The notes under the pieces were generated by a model. The model was not told the origin of the DNA. It worked only from the letters and a program-made list of their open reading frames with translations, and ran no database searches. The position numbers and the translations under genes are program-made. Positions 43,844-53,333 of a stretch of 64,000 bases of DNA are shown in pieces (positions within the stretch are counted from its first letter, which is position 1; each line of letters begins with the position of its first letter). The DNA is from Legionella quinlivanii (GTDB taxonomy: Bacteria; Pseudomonadota; Gammaproteobacteria; Legionellales; Legionellaceae), in NCBI RefSeq assembly GCF_003265995.1, contig NZ_MVJN01000003.1, positions 62,001 to 126,000 on the forward strand, given 5' to 3'.

Positions 43844-46290
43844 CCCTGCCTGCATTTTTCCGAAGCTTTATACGAGAATGGAAAAGCGGGGAGTTGAGCC
43901 TTCTGGCTTTTGCCTTATTTTTTTCAATGGCCTGTGTCAGCGCTTTAAATAATCTGGGTGAACTGATTAATTATCAGCTGGATCGGCAAGCCGCCCAGTT
44001 GCTGGGCGCGGATCGCCAGCTTAGCAGTGCTATGGTGCTGAAAAAAGAATGGTTCACCAAAGCCTCTTCATTGGGTCTTAGACAAAGCGAGGCGCAAAGC
44101 TTTCTGTCAATGGTCAGTCATGGCGAGAATTTACAGCTTGCTCAAGTCAAGGCAATACAGACCCCCTATCCATTAAATGGCCACCTGACGATTAGTAAAT
44201 CCATTGATAACTCGCAGGTATTTACCAGTAATAGCGCACCATCAGCCGGCCATATCTGGATGGGCTGGCGTCTTTTTAGCACTTTAGCAGTGCAAATAGG
44301 GGATACAGTACAGATTGGGGCCGCTGAATTTGTAGTCGATGGAATTATTCTTGAGGAGCCCGGTCAGGTGGGTGACTGGTTCAATATTTCCCCTCATATT
44401 CTGATGAATCAGAGCGACATAGACAAAACCACAGTGATACAGACCGGCAGCAATATCCGTTATCAGTGGCTTATCAGTGGCGAGCCAATTCTTCTGGAAC
44501 AGTTATATGAGTATCTCAGGCCGCAATTAAATGAGCAACAGCAATGGTTTGACAGCAAGTCGGGCAATCGGGCGGTGGAAAGAAACACCAGCCGGACCCT
44601 GGCTTATCTTAACCTCGGCACCTTAATGAGCCTGGTTCTTGCAGGCGTTGCCATCAGTATGGCCAGCCTGCGCTTCAGTCAGCGCCACCAGCAGCACGTG
44701 GCCGTTCTTCGATGTTTTGGGGCGTCGCAAAAGCATATTCTTACCTGGTATTTTTTAAGCATTCTTTTTCTGGGCAGTCTCGCCAGTATTTTGGGCATAA
44801 TCCTGGGCTATGTTCTGCAGCCGCTGTTAGTCAGCTGGCTGCGCGGAATCACTCCAGAAACGCAGGCTCCTTTCAGCTTAAGGCCTGCCTTTCTAAGCTT
44901 TGCTACCGGCATCCTGATTCTAGGCGCGTTTAGTCTTACTCATTTACTCAAATTAAAAAACGTGAGTCCTGCCAGTATCTTCCGAAGACAAAGCACCCAG
45001 GCACAGGGCAGTATGCTGGAGGGTTATATTCTGGCATTTATTCTTTCTGCCGGCCTCGCTTATCTTTACACTCGTTCATGGTCGGTTACCCTGGTGGTTG
45101 TCCTGTGCTGTCTCTTTTTTATTCTACTGGTAATCTTCAGTCTCTATGTGGGGTTTGGCCTGTTAGCCAGCGCCAAACAAATTCATTTAAACTGGCGTTT
45201 TGGTTTTATCAGTATTTCACGTAATTTAGGGAATAGTGCGCTGCAGATTATTGGTATGGGATTAGCGCTTACCGCACTCTTGAGTCTCTTTCTGCTTAGA
45301 ACGCAATTGCTTTCTGACTGGCAGCGTCAATTACCGGCTGATGCTGTCAATTATTTTCTCATCAACATTGAAGCGCAGCAAATTCCACCCTTACAACAGC
45401 TTTTAAAGCAGCACGCAATCAAAAGCGCCGCGATTTATCCCATGGTTCGCGGCCGCCTGATTCGCATTAATGAGCAGCCGGTAGAACAGGTGCTGGGAGA
45501 CAAAACTCAGGAAATTAATGCCTTACAAAGAGAACTTAATCTTTCCTGGACCGAGGCCCTTCCTGATGAGAATCGACTGGTTGCAGGCCAATGGAATAGC
45601 GGGATATCCATTGAAGAAGATCTGGCCAATCGCTTAGGTGTTCAGATCGGCGACCAGCTCGGTTTCAGGATAGCTGATCAAATCATAAGCGGGAAAATAA
45701 GCAGCATTCGCCGTCTTAACTGGTCAAGTTTTAAACCCAATTTCTTTATTCTCTTTAAACCCGGGGTTCTTGACAGCTTCCCCAAAACCTATATTACCAG
45801 CCTTTATTTACCCCCGGAAAATCGTGAGTTCCTGATGAGTCTGGTGAAACAATTTCCGAATATTACGGTAATTGACATCGCAACTACTCTTGAGCGGGTA
45901 CGATCCATTTTTGATAATGTCGGCAAGGCGATAAGTCTTATCTCGTTTTTTGGCTTATTGACAGGGCTGATTATAACCGCTCTGGCCATGTTATCCCAAA
46001 GCGGGAGCAAAAAGCAGGAGACCTGGCTTTTGAAAACCCTGGGGATGCGCAGAAAGCAGCTGTTATGGATCAAAAGCAGCGAGGCCTTTTTTACCGGTTT
46101 TTATGCGGGTCTTTTAGCAGTGTGCACCGCCATTGCTATCAATTTCTACGTGGCGAACAATATACTGGGTCTATCGTTTATCATGCCCTGGCGCTATTTA
46201 TTCGGCGTTCCATTTGTTGTGGCAGTTTTCACAGTGCTGCTCAATCATGCAGTATCCTATTGGCAATACGAACGAAGAACTGCTAACTGA
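43837..46290 (+). CDS. ybbP: ABC transporter permease YbbP (FtsX/MacB-type)
   Basis: An 817-residue inner-membrane permease with the FtsX-type core duplicated. One N-terminal helix (LLAFALFFSMACVSALNN) is followed by a large periplasmic domain. A cluster of helices lies in the middle, then a second periplasmic domain, and three helices lie at the C-terminus. I start it at ATG 43837 because AGGACAG lies upstream and the codon overlaps the ybbA stop (ATGCTAG). Forward matches to the YbbP family include LRFSQRHQQHVAVLRCFGAS and ETWLLKTLGMRRKQLLWIK. Confidence 0.92.
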   Translation: MLALPAFFRSFIREWKSGELSLLAFALFFSMACVSALNNLGELINYQLDRQAAQLLGADRQLSSAMVLKKEWFTKASSLGLRQSEAQSFLSMVSHGENLQLAQVKAIQTPYPLNGHLTISKSIDNSQVFTSNSAPSAGHIWMGWRLFSTLAVQIGDTVQIGAAEFVVDGIILEEPGQVGDWFNISPHILMNQSDIDKTTVIQTGSNIRYQWLISGEPILLEQLYEYLRPQLNEQQQWFDSKSGNRAVERNTSRTLAYLNLGTLMSLVLAGVAISMASLRFSQRHQQHVAVLRCFGASQKHILTWYFLSILFLGSLASILGIILGYVLQPLLVSWLRGITPETQAPFSLRPAFLSFATGILILGAFSLTHLLKLKNVSPASIFRRQSTQAQGSMLEGYILAFILSAGLAYLYTRSWSVTLVVVLCCLFFILLVIFSLYVGFGLLASAKQIHLNWRFGFISISRNLGNSALQIIGMGLALTALLSLFLLRTQLLSDWQRQLPADAVNYFLINIEAQQIPPLQQLLKQHAIKSAAIYPMVRGRLIRINEQPVEQVLGDKTQEINALQRELNLSWTEALPDENRLVAGQWNSGISIEEDLANRLGVQIGDQLGFRIADQIISGKISSIRRLNWSSFKPNFFILFKPGVLDSFPKTYITSLYLPPENREFLMSLVKQFPNITVIDIATTLERVRSIFDNVGKAISLISFFGLLTGLIITALAMLSQSGSKKQETWLLKTLGMRRKQLLWIKSSEAFFTGFYAGLLAVCTAIAINFYVANNILGLSFIMPWRYLFGVPFVVAVFTVLLNHAVSYWQYERRTAN

Positions 46291-46370
46291 ACCGCGATGG
46301 GTTTATTGTTATAGATATTTATTAAATTCCGCTTATACTCAAGACTATAAACAACAGGCGGAATAATTGG

Positions 46371-46721
46371 ATGAAACGAGATTGGGATATGATTCGGGAG
46401 ATTCTCCTGAAAATCGAACAACTTGCCCCAAATGCTTTACTGACTCTGGACAGTTTCGATGCAGATAAGCAGAGTGAAATTTCCTGTCACCTCGAAATAT
46501 TGCAAGAGGCCGGTCTATTGCAGGGAAAAATTCACAAAACACCGGGGGGTTCTCCACACGGCTTTCATTTATTACGGCTCACCTGGGCTGGATATGATCT
46601 TTTGGAATATATTCGCTCGAATACTGTCTGGGAAGAAATTAAACAAGAGTTGAATACAAAGCAGATTGCAATGCAGCTTGAGAATATTATGGCAATTGCG
46701 CAGGCGATTAACAGGAAGTAG
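46371..46721 (+). CDS. DUF2513 family protein
   Basis: A 116-residue winged-helix-like protein. KRDWDMIREILLKIEQ at the start, then HLEILQEAGLLQGKI and FHLLRLTWAGYDLLEYIRSNTVWEEIK, match DUF2513. The family occurs in phages and accessory regions and probably binds DNA or regulates, but its function is not established. It follows ybbP by 80 bases and is followed by a palindromic repeat. Confidence 0.8.
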   Translation: MKRDWDMIREILLKIEQLAPNALLTLDSFDADKQSEISCHLEILQEAGLLQGKIHKTPGGSPHGFHLLRLTWAGYDLLEYIRSNTVWEEIKQELNTKQIAMQLENIMAIAQAINRK

Positions 46722-46770
46722 TGGTTGGAAATTTTGTCATTCCTGCGCGGTGTTAGGTGCACCAAAAACT

Positions 46771-46844
46771 GTCTTTGCGAGCGTTAGCGAAGCAATCCAG
46801 TTCCTTACTTTCGATCTGGATTGCTTCACTTCGTTCGCAAAGAC
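46771..46844. repeat. Palindromic repeat, family with GTCTTTGCGA ends (copy B)
   Basis: GTCTTTGCGA (46771-46780) pairs with TCGCAAAGAC (46835-46844), and inner GAAGCAATCCAG pairs with CTGGATTGCTTC. It is a sister of 7023-7110. It lies between convergent DUF2513 and rho genes. Confidence 0.8.
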
Positions 46845-46889
46845 GACAGGTTAGCAGCGTGCCCCAGGCACAGGGTACCTGAGTAATTT

Positions 46890-48161
46890 TTATTCCTGAC
46901 GCTTCATCGCATCAAAGAATTCCGCATTCGTCTTATGGTTTTTCATGCGCTCGATCAGGAACTCAATCGCATCGCATTCATCCATTGATTGTAATATTTT
47001 ACGCAGAATCCAGGTACGATGCAGATCTTCAGGAGACAGCAGCAGATCTTCACGACGAGTACCAGAGCGATTGATATTAATCGCAGGGAAGGTTCGGCGC
47101 TCGGCAATGCTTCGGCTAAGATGAATTTCCATATTACCGGTTCCCTTGAACTCTTCGTAAATGACCTCATCCATCTTTGAGCCTGTATCGACCAGCGCAG
47201 TGGCGATAATCGTCAGGCTGCCGCCTTCTTCGATGTTACGCGCAGCACCGTAGAGACGTTTTGGACGTTGAAGCGCGTTGGCATCAACTCCTCCGGTAAG
47301 TACTTTGCCTGATGAAGGAACCACGGTGTTATACGCACGGGCAAGACGGGTAATAGAGTCAAGCAGAATAACCACGTCGCGCTTGTGTTCAACCAGACGT
47401 TTGGCCTTCTCGATGACCATTTCAGCAACCTGAACATGGCGGTTAGCTGGTTCGTCAAAGGTACTGGCAACCACTTCACCCTTAACAGAGCGCTGCATTT
47501 CGGTTACTTCCTCAGGACGCTCGTCGATTAATAATACAATGAGGTAACATTCTGGATAGCTTTTTGCTATTGAATGAGCGATGTTCTGTAACATCAGTGT
47601 TTTTCCAGCTTTGGGTGGAGAAACAATAAGACCCCGCTGGCCACGCCCGAAAGGAGCACAGAGGTCGACAACACGAGCCGTGAGATCTTCAGTACTACCA
47701 TTCCCTTGCTCCATAACCAGACGTTCGGTCGCAAACAGAGGAGTAAGGTTTTCAAACAGAATTTTTCGCTTGGCGCTGTCGGGAGCATCAAAGTTAATCT
47801 GATCTACTTTCAGTAAGGCAAAATAACGCTCGTTATCTTTCGGCGGACGTATTTTTCCATACACGGTATCGCCTGTACGCAGGCCAAAACGGCGAATCTG
47901 GCTTGGGGAAACATAGGTATCGTCCGGCCCCGCCAGGTAAGAGTCATCTTCAGAACGCAAGAAACCGAAACCATCAGGTAACACTTCAAGGACACCGCCG
48001 CCCAGAATATCTTCACCCTCACCGGCATGCGCTTTTAAAATAGCGAATAAAATATCCTGTTTGCGTTTGCTGGAAACGTTTTCGACTCCCTTTTTTTGAG
48101 CGATATTGACAAGGTCGGCAATGGGCAATTGCTTGAGTTCTCTAAGATTCATACTTCTCAC
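46890..48161 (-). CDS. rho: Transcription termination factor Rho
   Basis: A 423-residue hexameric RNA helicase. The N-terminal SAP-like and cold-shock domains include [29 protein letters not shown]. The ATPase domain has Walker A SPPKAGKT near residue 179, Walker [18 protein letters not shown] and the Q/R loop region [11 protein letters not shown]. Length matches E. coli Rho (419). In many relatives trxA lies directly upstream of rho; here 5 kb of other genes separate them. Confidence 0.97.
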   Translation of the reverse strand: MRSMNLRELKQLPIADLVNIAQKKGVENVSSKRKQDILFAILKAHAGEGEDILGGGVLEVLPDGFGFLRSEDDSYLAGPDDTYVSPSQIRRFGLRTGDTVYGKIRPPKDNERYFALLKVDQINFDAPDSAKRKILFENLTPLFATERLVMEQGNGSTEDLTARVVDLCAPFGRGQRGLIVSPPKAGKTLMLQNIAHSIAKSYPECYLIVLLIDERPEEVTEMQRSVKGEVVASTFDEPANRHVQVAEMVIEKAKRLVEHKRDVVILLDSITRLARAYNTVVPSSGKVLTGGVDANALQRPKRLYGAARNIEEGGSLTIIATALVDTGSKMDEVIYEEFKGTGNMEIHLSRSIAERRTFPAININRSGTRREDLLLSPEDLHRTWILRKILQSMDECDAIEFLIERMKNHKTNAEFFDAMKRQE

Positions 48162-48519
48162 TTGATGTATTGGTTAAAAGAATTGGATGTCCGGGGTTAT
48201 TTAAACGGAAGGTCAGCTTGAGAAAGCTGTTGCCACTCAGGCTATATTATCAGTTTACTTATTTTAATACCATTTGTGAAGAATATCTCATCCTGTCTGA
48301 CATAAATGGTAAATAGGCCTACTGAATATAACTTAAGCCGAGGATTGTTGACATTTGTTTCAAATAAAACACGAAGCAATCGAAGTCAAAACAAATGTCA
48401 ACAGACCTCGTTCACATGAGACTAACACAGGGTCTGGTGTAAATCCAGTTTTTTCTAAGTGTGTATTTTGCTTTATCAGGCTTTGTTCTCTAAAATTAAA
48501 GTATAGTAATGGAGGATAT
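48162..48519. promoter_or_regulatory. Intergenic region upstream of rho and of the GAF-GGDEF gene
   Basis: A 358-base region holding two divergent promoters. It contains a perfect 15-base inverted repeat: TGTTGACATTTGTTT (48346-48360) and its complement (48389-48403) around a 28-base loop. TTGACA inside the left arm could be a -35 box for the forward gene. The rest shows no coding signal; a frame from 48355 joins the forward gene but lacks a ribosome site. Confidence 0.55.
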
Positions 48520-49551
48520 ATGATAGTGCCTGGCATGCCGGAAAACGAACCGGAACGGCTAAAATCCCTTTACGACAGCCATTTATTCCATACTCCTATT
48601 GAACAGGGCTTCGAGCGAATCACTCGGCTTACGAAAAAAATCTTTGATGTTCCTATTGTCGCAATAAGCCTTATTGACAAGGAAACCCAGTGGTTTAAAT
48701 CGGTAATCGGCCTGGATGCCAATAGTACCCCAAGAGATATCTCTTTTTGTGGCCATACCATTCTTAAAGATGATGTTCTGGTGGTCGATGATGCCCAATT
48801 AGATCCGCGCTTTTCAGACAATCCCCTGGTGACCGAGTCGCCGTCGATTCGCTTTTATGCCGGTTGTCCCATTCACACCGTCAATGAGCATCGAATTGGC
48901 GCATTATGTATTATTGATACTCGTCCCAGACAAATTTCTTCCCACGATAAAATAATTCTTAAAGACATTGCCTCATTAGTAGATACAGAGATAAGAAATC
49001 ACCAGCATATTCATCCGCCAGAAAAAAAACTTCATGAATTAAACGCAGAAAAAAGAAAAGAACTACTGGATCCCCTTACACGTCTTTGGAATAAAACAGG
49101 CATAACCCAGGTAATCGAATATCAAAGGAAATTAAGCAAATTCAATAAAAGTGAATTTGGGATTATTCAGCTATCGGTGGATAGTCTGCAGGCCTTTGTC
49201 ACGGAATACGGGCATGAAGCTGGCAATGATTTACTGAAGGCAATTACCCAGACGCTGATTAACTCATGCGGCTGCGAAGACTCGATTGGGTATTGGGGCG
49301 GCAAGGAATTTGTTATTGTGCTTCCCTGTGAAGAACAACCGGATGTACTCGCGGTTGCCAACCGCATCCGCAAAAATATTGCCAGCGAGCAGCATCTGAC
49401 TCGTGTGGGGCGAGTGCGAACCACAGCAACAATCGGAGTAGTCTTTTTCAATCCAAAAATTCATCTTAACACGGTCAATCTGCTGACTGAAGCGGCGCAT
49501 GCCTTGCAGGAGGGCAAACTGCAGGGGGGCAATAAAATAATTATCAAATAA
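48520..49551 (+). CDS. GAF domain protein with degenerate GGDEF domain
   Basis: A 343-residue signalling protein. I start at ATG 48520 because GGAGG lies 6 bases upstream. Residues about 20-160 are a GAF domain (RITRLTKKIFDVPIVAISLIDKETQWFKS...CGHTI...GALCIID). Residues about 185-340 are a GGDEF domain. The active-site loop reads GGKEF (260-264) instead of GG(D/E)EF, so a metal-binding acidic residue is replaced by Lys and diguanylate cyclase activity is doubtful. No membrane segment. It may sense a ligand through GAF and act as a c-di-GMP receptor or inactive regulator. First of three forward genes between rho and trxA. Confidence 0.88.
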   Translation: MIVPGMPENEPERLKSLYDSHLFHTPIEQGFERITRLTKKIFDVPIVAISLIDKETQWFKSVIGLDANSTPRDISFCGHTILKDDVLVVDDAQLDPRFSDNPLVTESPSIRFYAGCPIHTVNEHRIGALCIIDTRPRQISSHDKIILKDIASLVDTEIRNHQHIHPPEKKLHELNAEKRKELLDPLTRLWNKTGITQVIEYQRKLSKFNKSEFGIIQLSVDSLQAFVTEYGHEAGNDLLKAITQTLINSCGCEDSIGYWGGKEFVIVLPCEEQPDVLAVANRIRKNIASEQHLTRVGRVRTTATIGVVFFNPKIHLNTVNLLTEAAHALQEGKLQGGNKIIIK

Positions 49552-49637
49552 ATTAACTCACTCGCCATTAATCTTAATGTATTGAAACCACTTCAACCAG
49601 GAATATAATCTCTCTCAGATATTATCTAACCTGAAGT

Positions 49638-51419
49638 GTGACTGATATGGGAGAACCGCGAGTACCGCAGATAAAAAATCTTTTATTTGGCGAACTGGAG
49701 TATATAGATCTGGGCCCAGAAGAACCGGCAATTGAGGATGATCGTGTCTCCTGCAGCATTGCAATTCGTCTGAACAAAAAATACCCTTGCGATGATTTTC
49801 AAATTCGACTGACTCCCACTAATCCCTTCTCCGAAGAATCAGAGAAAGTATTCTCCGCTCATAATGCCGATAGTATTTCCCTGGACAGGAAAAAAGGAAA
49901 ATTTCTCCATTTTCACCTTGATGAGCTGACCTGTAAAACCAACTATCGATATGAGCTTTTATATAAAGGAACCCCTCTGGCGATTAATGGCACCGCAGGA
50001 ACGGCGGCTCGCCGGGAAATTGTCATCAGAACACCGCCGGCCCGGCAAGATCCCCAGCCTGTCAAAATCGCCGTGGGCGGCGACCAGGAGCGGCACGAGC
50101 AATTCGGCGCACTAGGCCACTGTTTTGATCTCGACAATGCGTCGCATACTCAGTTGCTGTATCAGCATATTGCGGATGAAGGTAATTTTGAAGCCAGTGC
50201 AGAAGATGACATTGAGTCCCAACCCTATCAGATGATGATTCATCTCGGAGACCTGTTTAATGGTGAGTTTTTCTTCTCCTGGCGTAATCTGTTTCGTCGA
50301 GGAAGAAGCGTTTTTGAAGTGGGGGTCGACTCATTGAAGGCGTTTCGGCAGCATCTGGCCAGTGATTTTGGCAAACCGGCTGGTAATGGTCTTGCGCACC
50401 TCGCCTATGGTGTTTACGCGGTAGCCGATGATCATGATACCGGGCAAAATAAGGCCAAACCTCCTGTAACTCCAAGCGAATATCGCCGAAGAGAAAATAT
50501 GGAGAAAGCTTTCCATGAAATGCTGCTTATGCCAGGCTTTTTATCTCAGCCTCGCGATGAAAATAATCCCGACGGGCCCATTGGCAGAGCAGGCCCGTAT
50601 TATAAGAAGCGCGTCGGCCAAAGCGAGTTTTTCTTTCTGCATAACCGCTATACTAACAGTGCAAAGAATGCCGATGCCTGGTTGTTAGGTGAAGAGCAAT
50701 GGCAATGGCTGGAACAGTCGCTCGCCAACTCCAAAGCCAGTAATAAAGTGCTTATTTCGCCGCTACCGCTGGTAATGGGCAAGGATCCAGGAGAGGATTA
50801 TCGTGCGCACTGGCAGGAGTGGCAGCGATTAATGCAGCTTTGCCGAAACCATCGCATCGCGACTATTTTAACCGCTGACTCTCATAATTACAGTTGCAGC
50901 GAACTCCATGTCCGGGCTCATCACGATGATGAGCCCTGGGTGGTTCATCAGCACCTGGTAGGTACTCTGGGAGGCAGTAAACAATACGTTTCAGATGAAG
51001 AATTACAGTGCATCAATTCTCCTGGACGTCCTCCATTACTACCCAAAGGAGAAGGCTTTGATGCCTCCCTGTACGAGGGCTCAAGGGTCACCGCCTATTT
51101 TTCGCCGGGAAACCGCGAGGCCTTACTACCGGATAGGACCAGTGAAACGAAGAAGGAAAGCCAATGGACAGCTAAAGGTCAATGGCAAAATAATACCCAC
51201 GCCTATGCCAGTCTGGTTTTTAAACCTGCGCATGAAGCAATAAAACGTCCTTCGTCTGGTTCTGAGGGAGATTCAATTGAAATGGTCTGGCAAAAAAATT
51301 CCGCAGCGGTCTCAAGCTGGCAGGTACACAGCAGTTTATTCACCTGCTCTGACAAACGGAATGAGGTTGTTCATGAACCGCGTCTGGATTGCGATTATTC
51401 AGTGACCTGGAGTGTATGA
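49638..51419 (+). CDS. PhoD-like metallophosphatase
   Basis: A 593-residue metallophosphoesterase of the PhoD-like group. An N-terminal domain of beta strands (about 1-130) resembles the PhoD Ig-like domain. Metal-ligand motifs follow in order: GGDQERHEQF, HLGDLFNGEFF, YAVADDHDTGQ and TADSHNYS. No signal peptide or Tat twin-Arg is seen, unlike classical PhoD, so the protein is likely cytosolic or exported by another route. Start is GTG 49638 or ATG 49647; ribosome site weak. Substrate not known. Confidence 0.8.
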   Translation: MTDMGEPRVPQIKNLLFGELEYIDLGPEEPAIEDDRVSCSIAIRLNKKYPCDDFQIRLTPTNPFSEESEKVFSAHNADSISLDRKKGKFLHFHLDELTCKTNYRYELLYKGTPLAINGTAGTAARREIVIRTPPARQDPQPVKIAVGGDQERHEQFGALGHCFDLDNASHTQLLYQHIADEGNFEASAEDDIESQPYQMMIHLGDLFNGEFFFSWRNLFRRGRSVFEVGVDSLKAFRQHLASDFGKPAGNGLAHLAYGVYAVADDHDTGQNKAKPPVTPSEYRRRENMEKAFHEMLLMPGFLSQPRDENNPDGPIGRAGPYYKKRVGQSEFFFLHNRYTNSAKNADAWLLGEEQWQWLEQSLANSKASNKVLISPLPLVMGKDPGEDYRAHWQEWQRLMQLCRNHRIATILTADSHNYSCSELHVRAHHDDEPWVVHQHLVGTLGGSKQYVSDEELQCINSPGRPPLLPKGEGFDASLYEGSRVTAYFSPGNREALLPDRTSETKKESQWTAKGQWQNNTHAYASLVFKPAHEAIKRPSSGSEGDSIEMVWQKNSAAVSSWQVHSSLFTCSDKRNEVVHEPRLDCDYSVTWSV

Positions 51420-51479
51420 TCCTTTCCCGGGAACATTAGCTAATATAATTAGATATGGAGAGCTGATAGTACGAATAAA

Positions 51480-53099
51480 ATGACACATGAAAAGAGGCCT
51501 TATAAAAGTAAGAGTGAAAATTTATTCACAAAGAAACAGGAATCGGATCAGATAGAAGAATCTACTTCTGAAGCATCTCTTGTGAAGCGAAAAGAGGATA
51601 ACGAACATCCTGATCGTTCCTATGTATACAAAAAAGCAGGCCTCGGTCCCGAATTGAGTGAAATAGAGGCTTTTAATGGCCTCTGTTATCGCATGTTGCT
51701 CGGAGAGCATGCTGCAAAAGTGAGGGGAGTTCATGATGAGTCAAATGCCACCATTGGGGTTATTTCAAAACTTATACCTAAATACCTCTCTTTTCACAGT
51801 TTTTATAGACAGAATAACAAGACAGGGATAAGTACAGAGGAGTTTATCAAACTCAGGTTTCCGCAAATTTTAGTTGCTGCTTATTGCGAAGAAGAAAATG
51901 ATTTAAACGCAGAAAATTTCGGGTTTGGACGCAATAAGGAAGGTGAAATAATTTCAGTCAAAATAGACCATGGTGATAGTACCTATCCTGTTATTGCCGA
52001 GCAAAAAGGCTTTTCTGCCCGAAATCAATTTATTATTACTGCTGATGATATAATTAATTTCCCAAGATTACAAAATGCAAGTCCGGATAGCTTTGTTCAT
52101 ATATATCCCCCCCGATTACTGGATGTTGATAAATTAGTTCATAATAACGATTTTATTTCACAGAAATACTATAGCTTTCTGAAACGCATTCTTATTGATG
52201 ACGATAATTACATAGGAATAGCAAAAGCTACTATTAATTCGGAAACCTTAAGAAAAGAACTTGTTGCACATAAAATTGAAAGAACCGCCCTTTTAAAAAA
52301 TACACTAATCGCCATTCCTGAATTCAGGCATTACATTAATCAGAATCCTTTTGTCATCGATCAGATTATTAAGGAATTTGAAGACTATAACGATGAAATC
52401 AGAAAGCCTGAGGACAGATTTTTGAAAATCGATACCCACAAAGTGTATTCCAGATTTTTAGATATTGCCCAAATTTGTAAAGACATGGAGCCGCCTGAGA
52501 AATTAAGCGAAGAAACATTAATTAACCTGCCAGATCTCTCTCGGGATTTAGCCGAAATAGAAGAGGGAATTAACAACCTGGAACAAATTGTAGCAAGGGA
52601 AGAATTCGTTGACTTACCAGACCTTTCACGGGACTTAGATGAGATTGAAGAAGGAATTAACAGCCTTGAGCAAATTGAAATTACCAGTTCGGCTGTAGCC
52701 ACTGCTCTGCCCAATAAGTTAAAAGTTAGAAGCAATATTATTAAGATTCCTGGCAGCGAGCGAGAAGAAAACATTTTCGCTGTTAACGCGGTATTGCATG
52801 ATGATGATCTAATGAAAGGACAAGATGGGAAGATCCCTGACATCATTCTGGAAATACGCAATATAATGGAGGATATTGATTGTTCAGATGATAAAGAAAT
52901 TGCTGCGGCTATTATTCAAATCAAAGATAGAATAAATAATTCCAGGGAAAGGAATCATAGTACCAATACTCAGGAAATTATTAATGTACTCAGTCAACCG
53001 GGGCACATCAATTTTAGAGTGATTCGAGACGCTTTGTCCAAGAATGAATCCATGGAAAAAATAATGGCTCCGATTAAAGTAGGTATGCGTCCGGGTTAG
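51480..53099 (+). CDS. Kinase-like orphan with tandem acidic repeat, candidate effector
   Basis: A 539-residue soluble protein. Residues 52-100 (AGLGPELSEIEAFNGLCYRMLLGEHAAKVRGV...GVISKLIPKY) look like the N-lobe of a kinase-like fold. DLNAENFGFG (141-150) resembles a catalytic loop (Asp141, Asn146) and VKIDHG (160-165, Asp163) the DFG-equivalent. This pattern recalls HipA/phosphoinositide-kinase-like Legionella proteins. Residues 350-370 and 379-399 are a tandem repeat (LPDLSRDL-EIEEGIN-LEQI; period 29 residues, 87 bases). The N-terminus is polar and basic. AT-rich, no signal peptide. Enzymatic activity is inferred, not shown. Confidence 0.6.
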   Translation: MTHEKRPYKSKSENLFTKKQESDQIEESTSEASLVKRKEDNEHPDRSYVYKKAGLGPELSEIEAFNGLCYRMLLGEHAAKVRGVHDESNATIGVISKLIPKYLSFHSFYRQNNKTGISTEEFIKLRFPQILVAAYCEEENDLNAENFGFGRNKEGEIISVKIDHGDSTYPVIAEQKGFSARNQFIITADDIINFPRLQNASPDSFVHIYPPRLLDVDKLVHNNDFISQKYYSFLKRILIDDDNYIGIAKATINSETLRKELVAHKIERTALLKNTLIAIPEFRHYINQNPFVIDQIIKEFEDYNDEIRKPEDRFLKIDTHKVYSRFLDIAQICKDMEPPEKLSEETLINLPDLSRDLAEIEEGINNLEQIVAREEFVDLPDLSRDLDEIEEGINSLEQIEITSSAVATALPNKLKVRSNIIKIPGSEREENIFAVNAVLHDDDLMKGQDGKIPDIILEIRNIMEDIDCSDDKEIAAAIIQIKDRINNSRERNHSTNTQEIINVLSQPGHINFRVIRDALSKNESMEKIMAPIKVGMRPG

Positions 53100-53159
53100 C
53101 GTGTTTAATTCAATGGCTCTGATATTTCCGAAATTTCTGGCCTTATTGAGGCCAGGAAC

Positions 53160-53177
53160 CACTGCCATTAGGTTAAG
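53160..53177. repeat. MITE-like terminal repeat fragment
   Basis: CACTGCCATTAGGTTAAG matches the 18-base end of the MITE-like element with one change. The body is missing. It directly adjoins another palindrome. Confidence 0.6.
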
Positions 53178-53195
53178 AACTCTGCAATACGACGT

Positions 53196-53271
53196 GTAGG
53201 TTGGGCCCTTGGCCCAACATTGACTTCTCGAGTGGATCAATGCGTTTGCATGGGCCAAGGGCCCAACCTAC
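53196..53271. repeat. Perfect 21-bp inverted repeat (GGTTGGGCCCTTGGCC type)
   Basis: GTAGGTTGGGCCCTTGGCCC (53196-53215, plus A) pairs perfectly with its complement at 53251-53271. Downstream, ACGTAGGTAAATATCTTAG (53303-53321) repeats the right part of the element at 33963-34070. This is probably a rearranged member of that family in the convergent space before trxA. Confidence 0.8.
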
Positions 53272-53333
53272 GATAACTGGATCCCTCGGACAAGCAGAGG
53301 AACGTAGGTAAATATCTTAGAAAGGCGCGAAAA

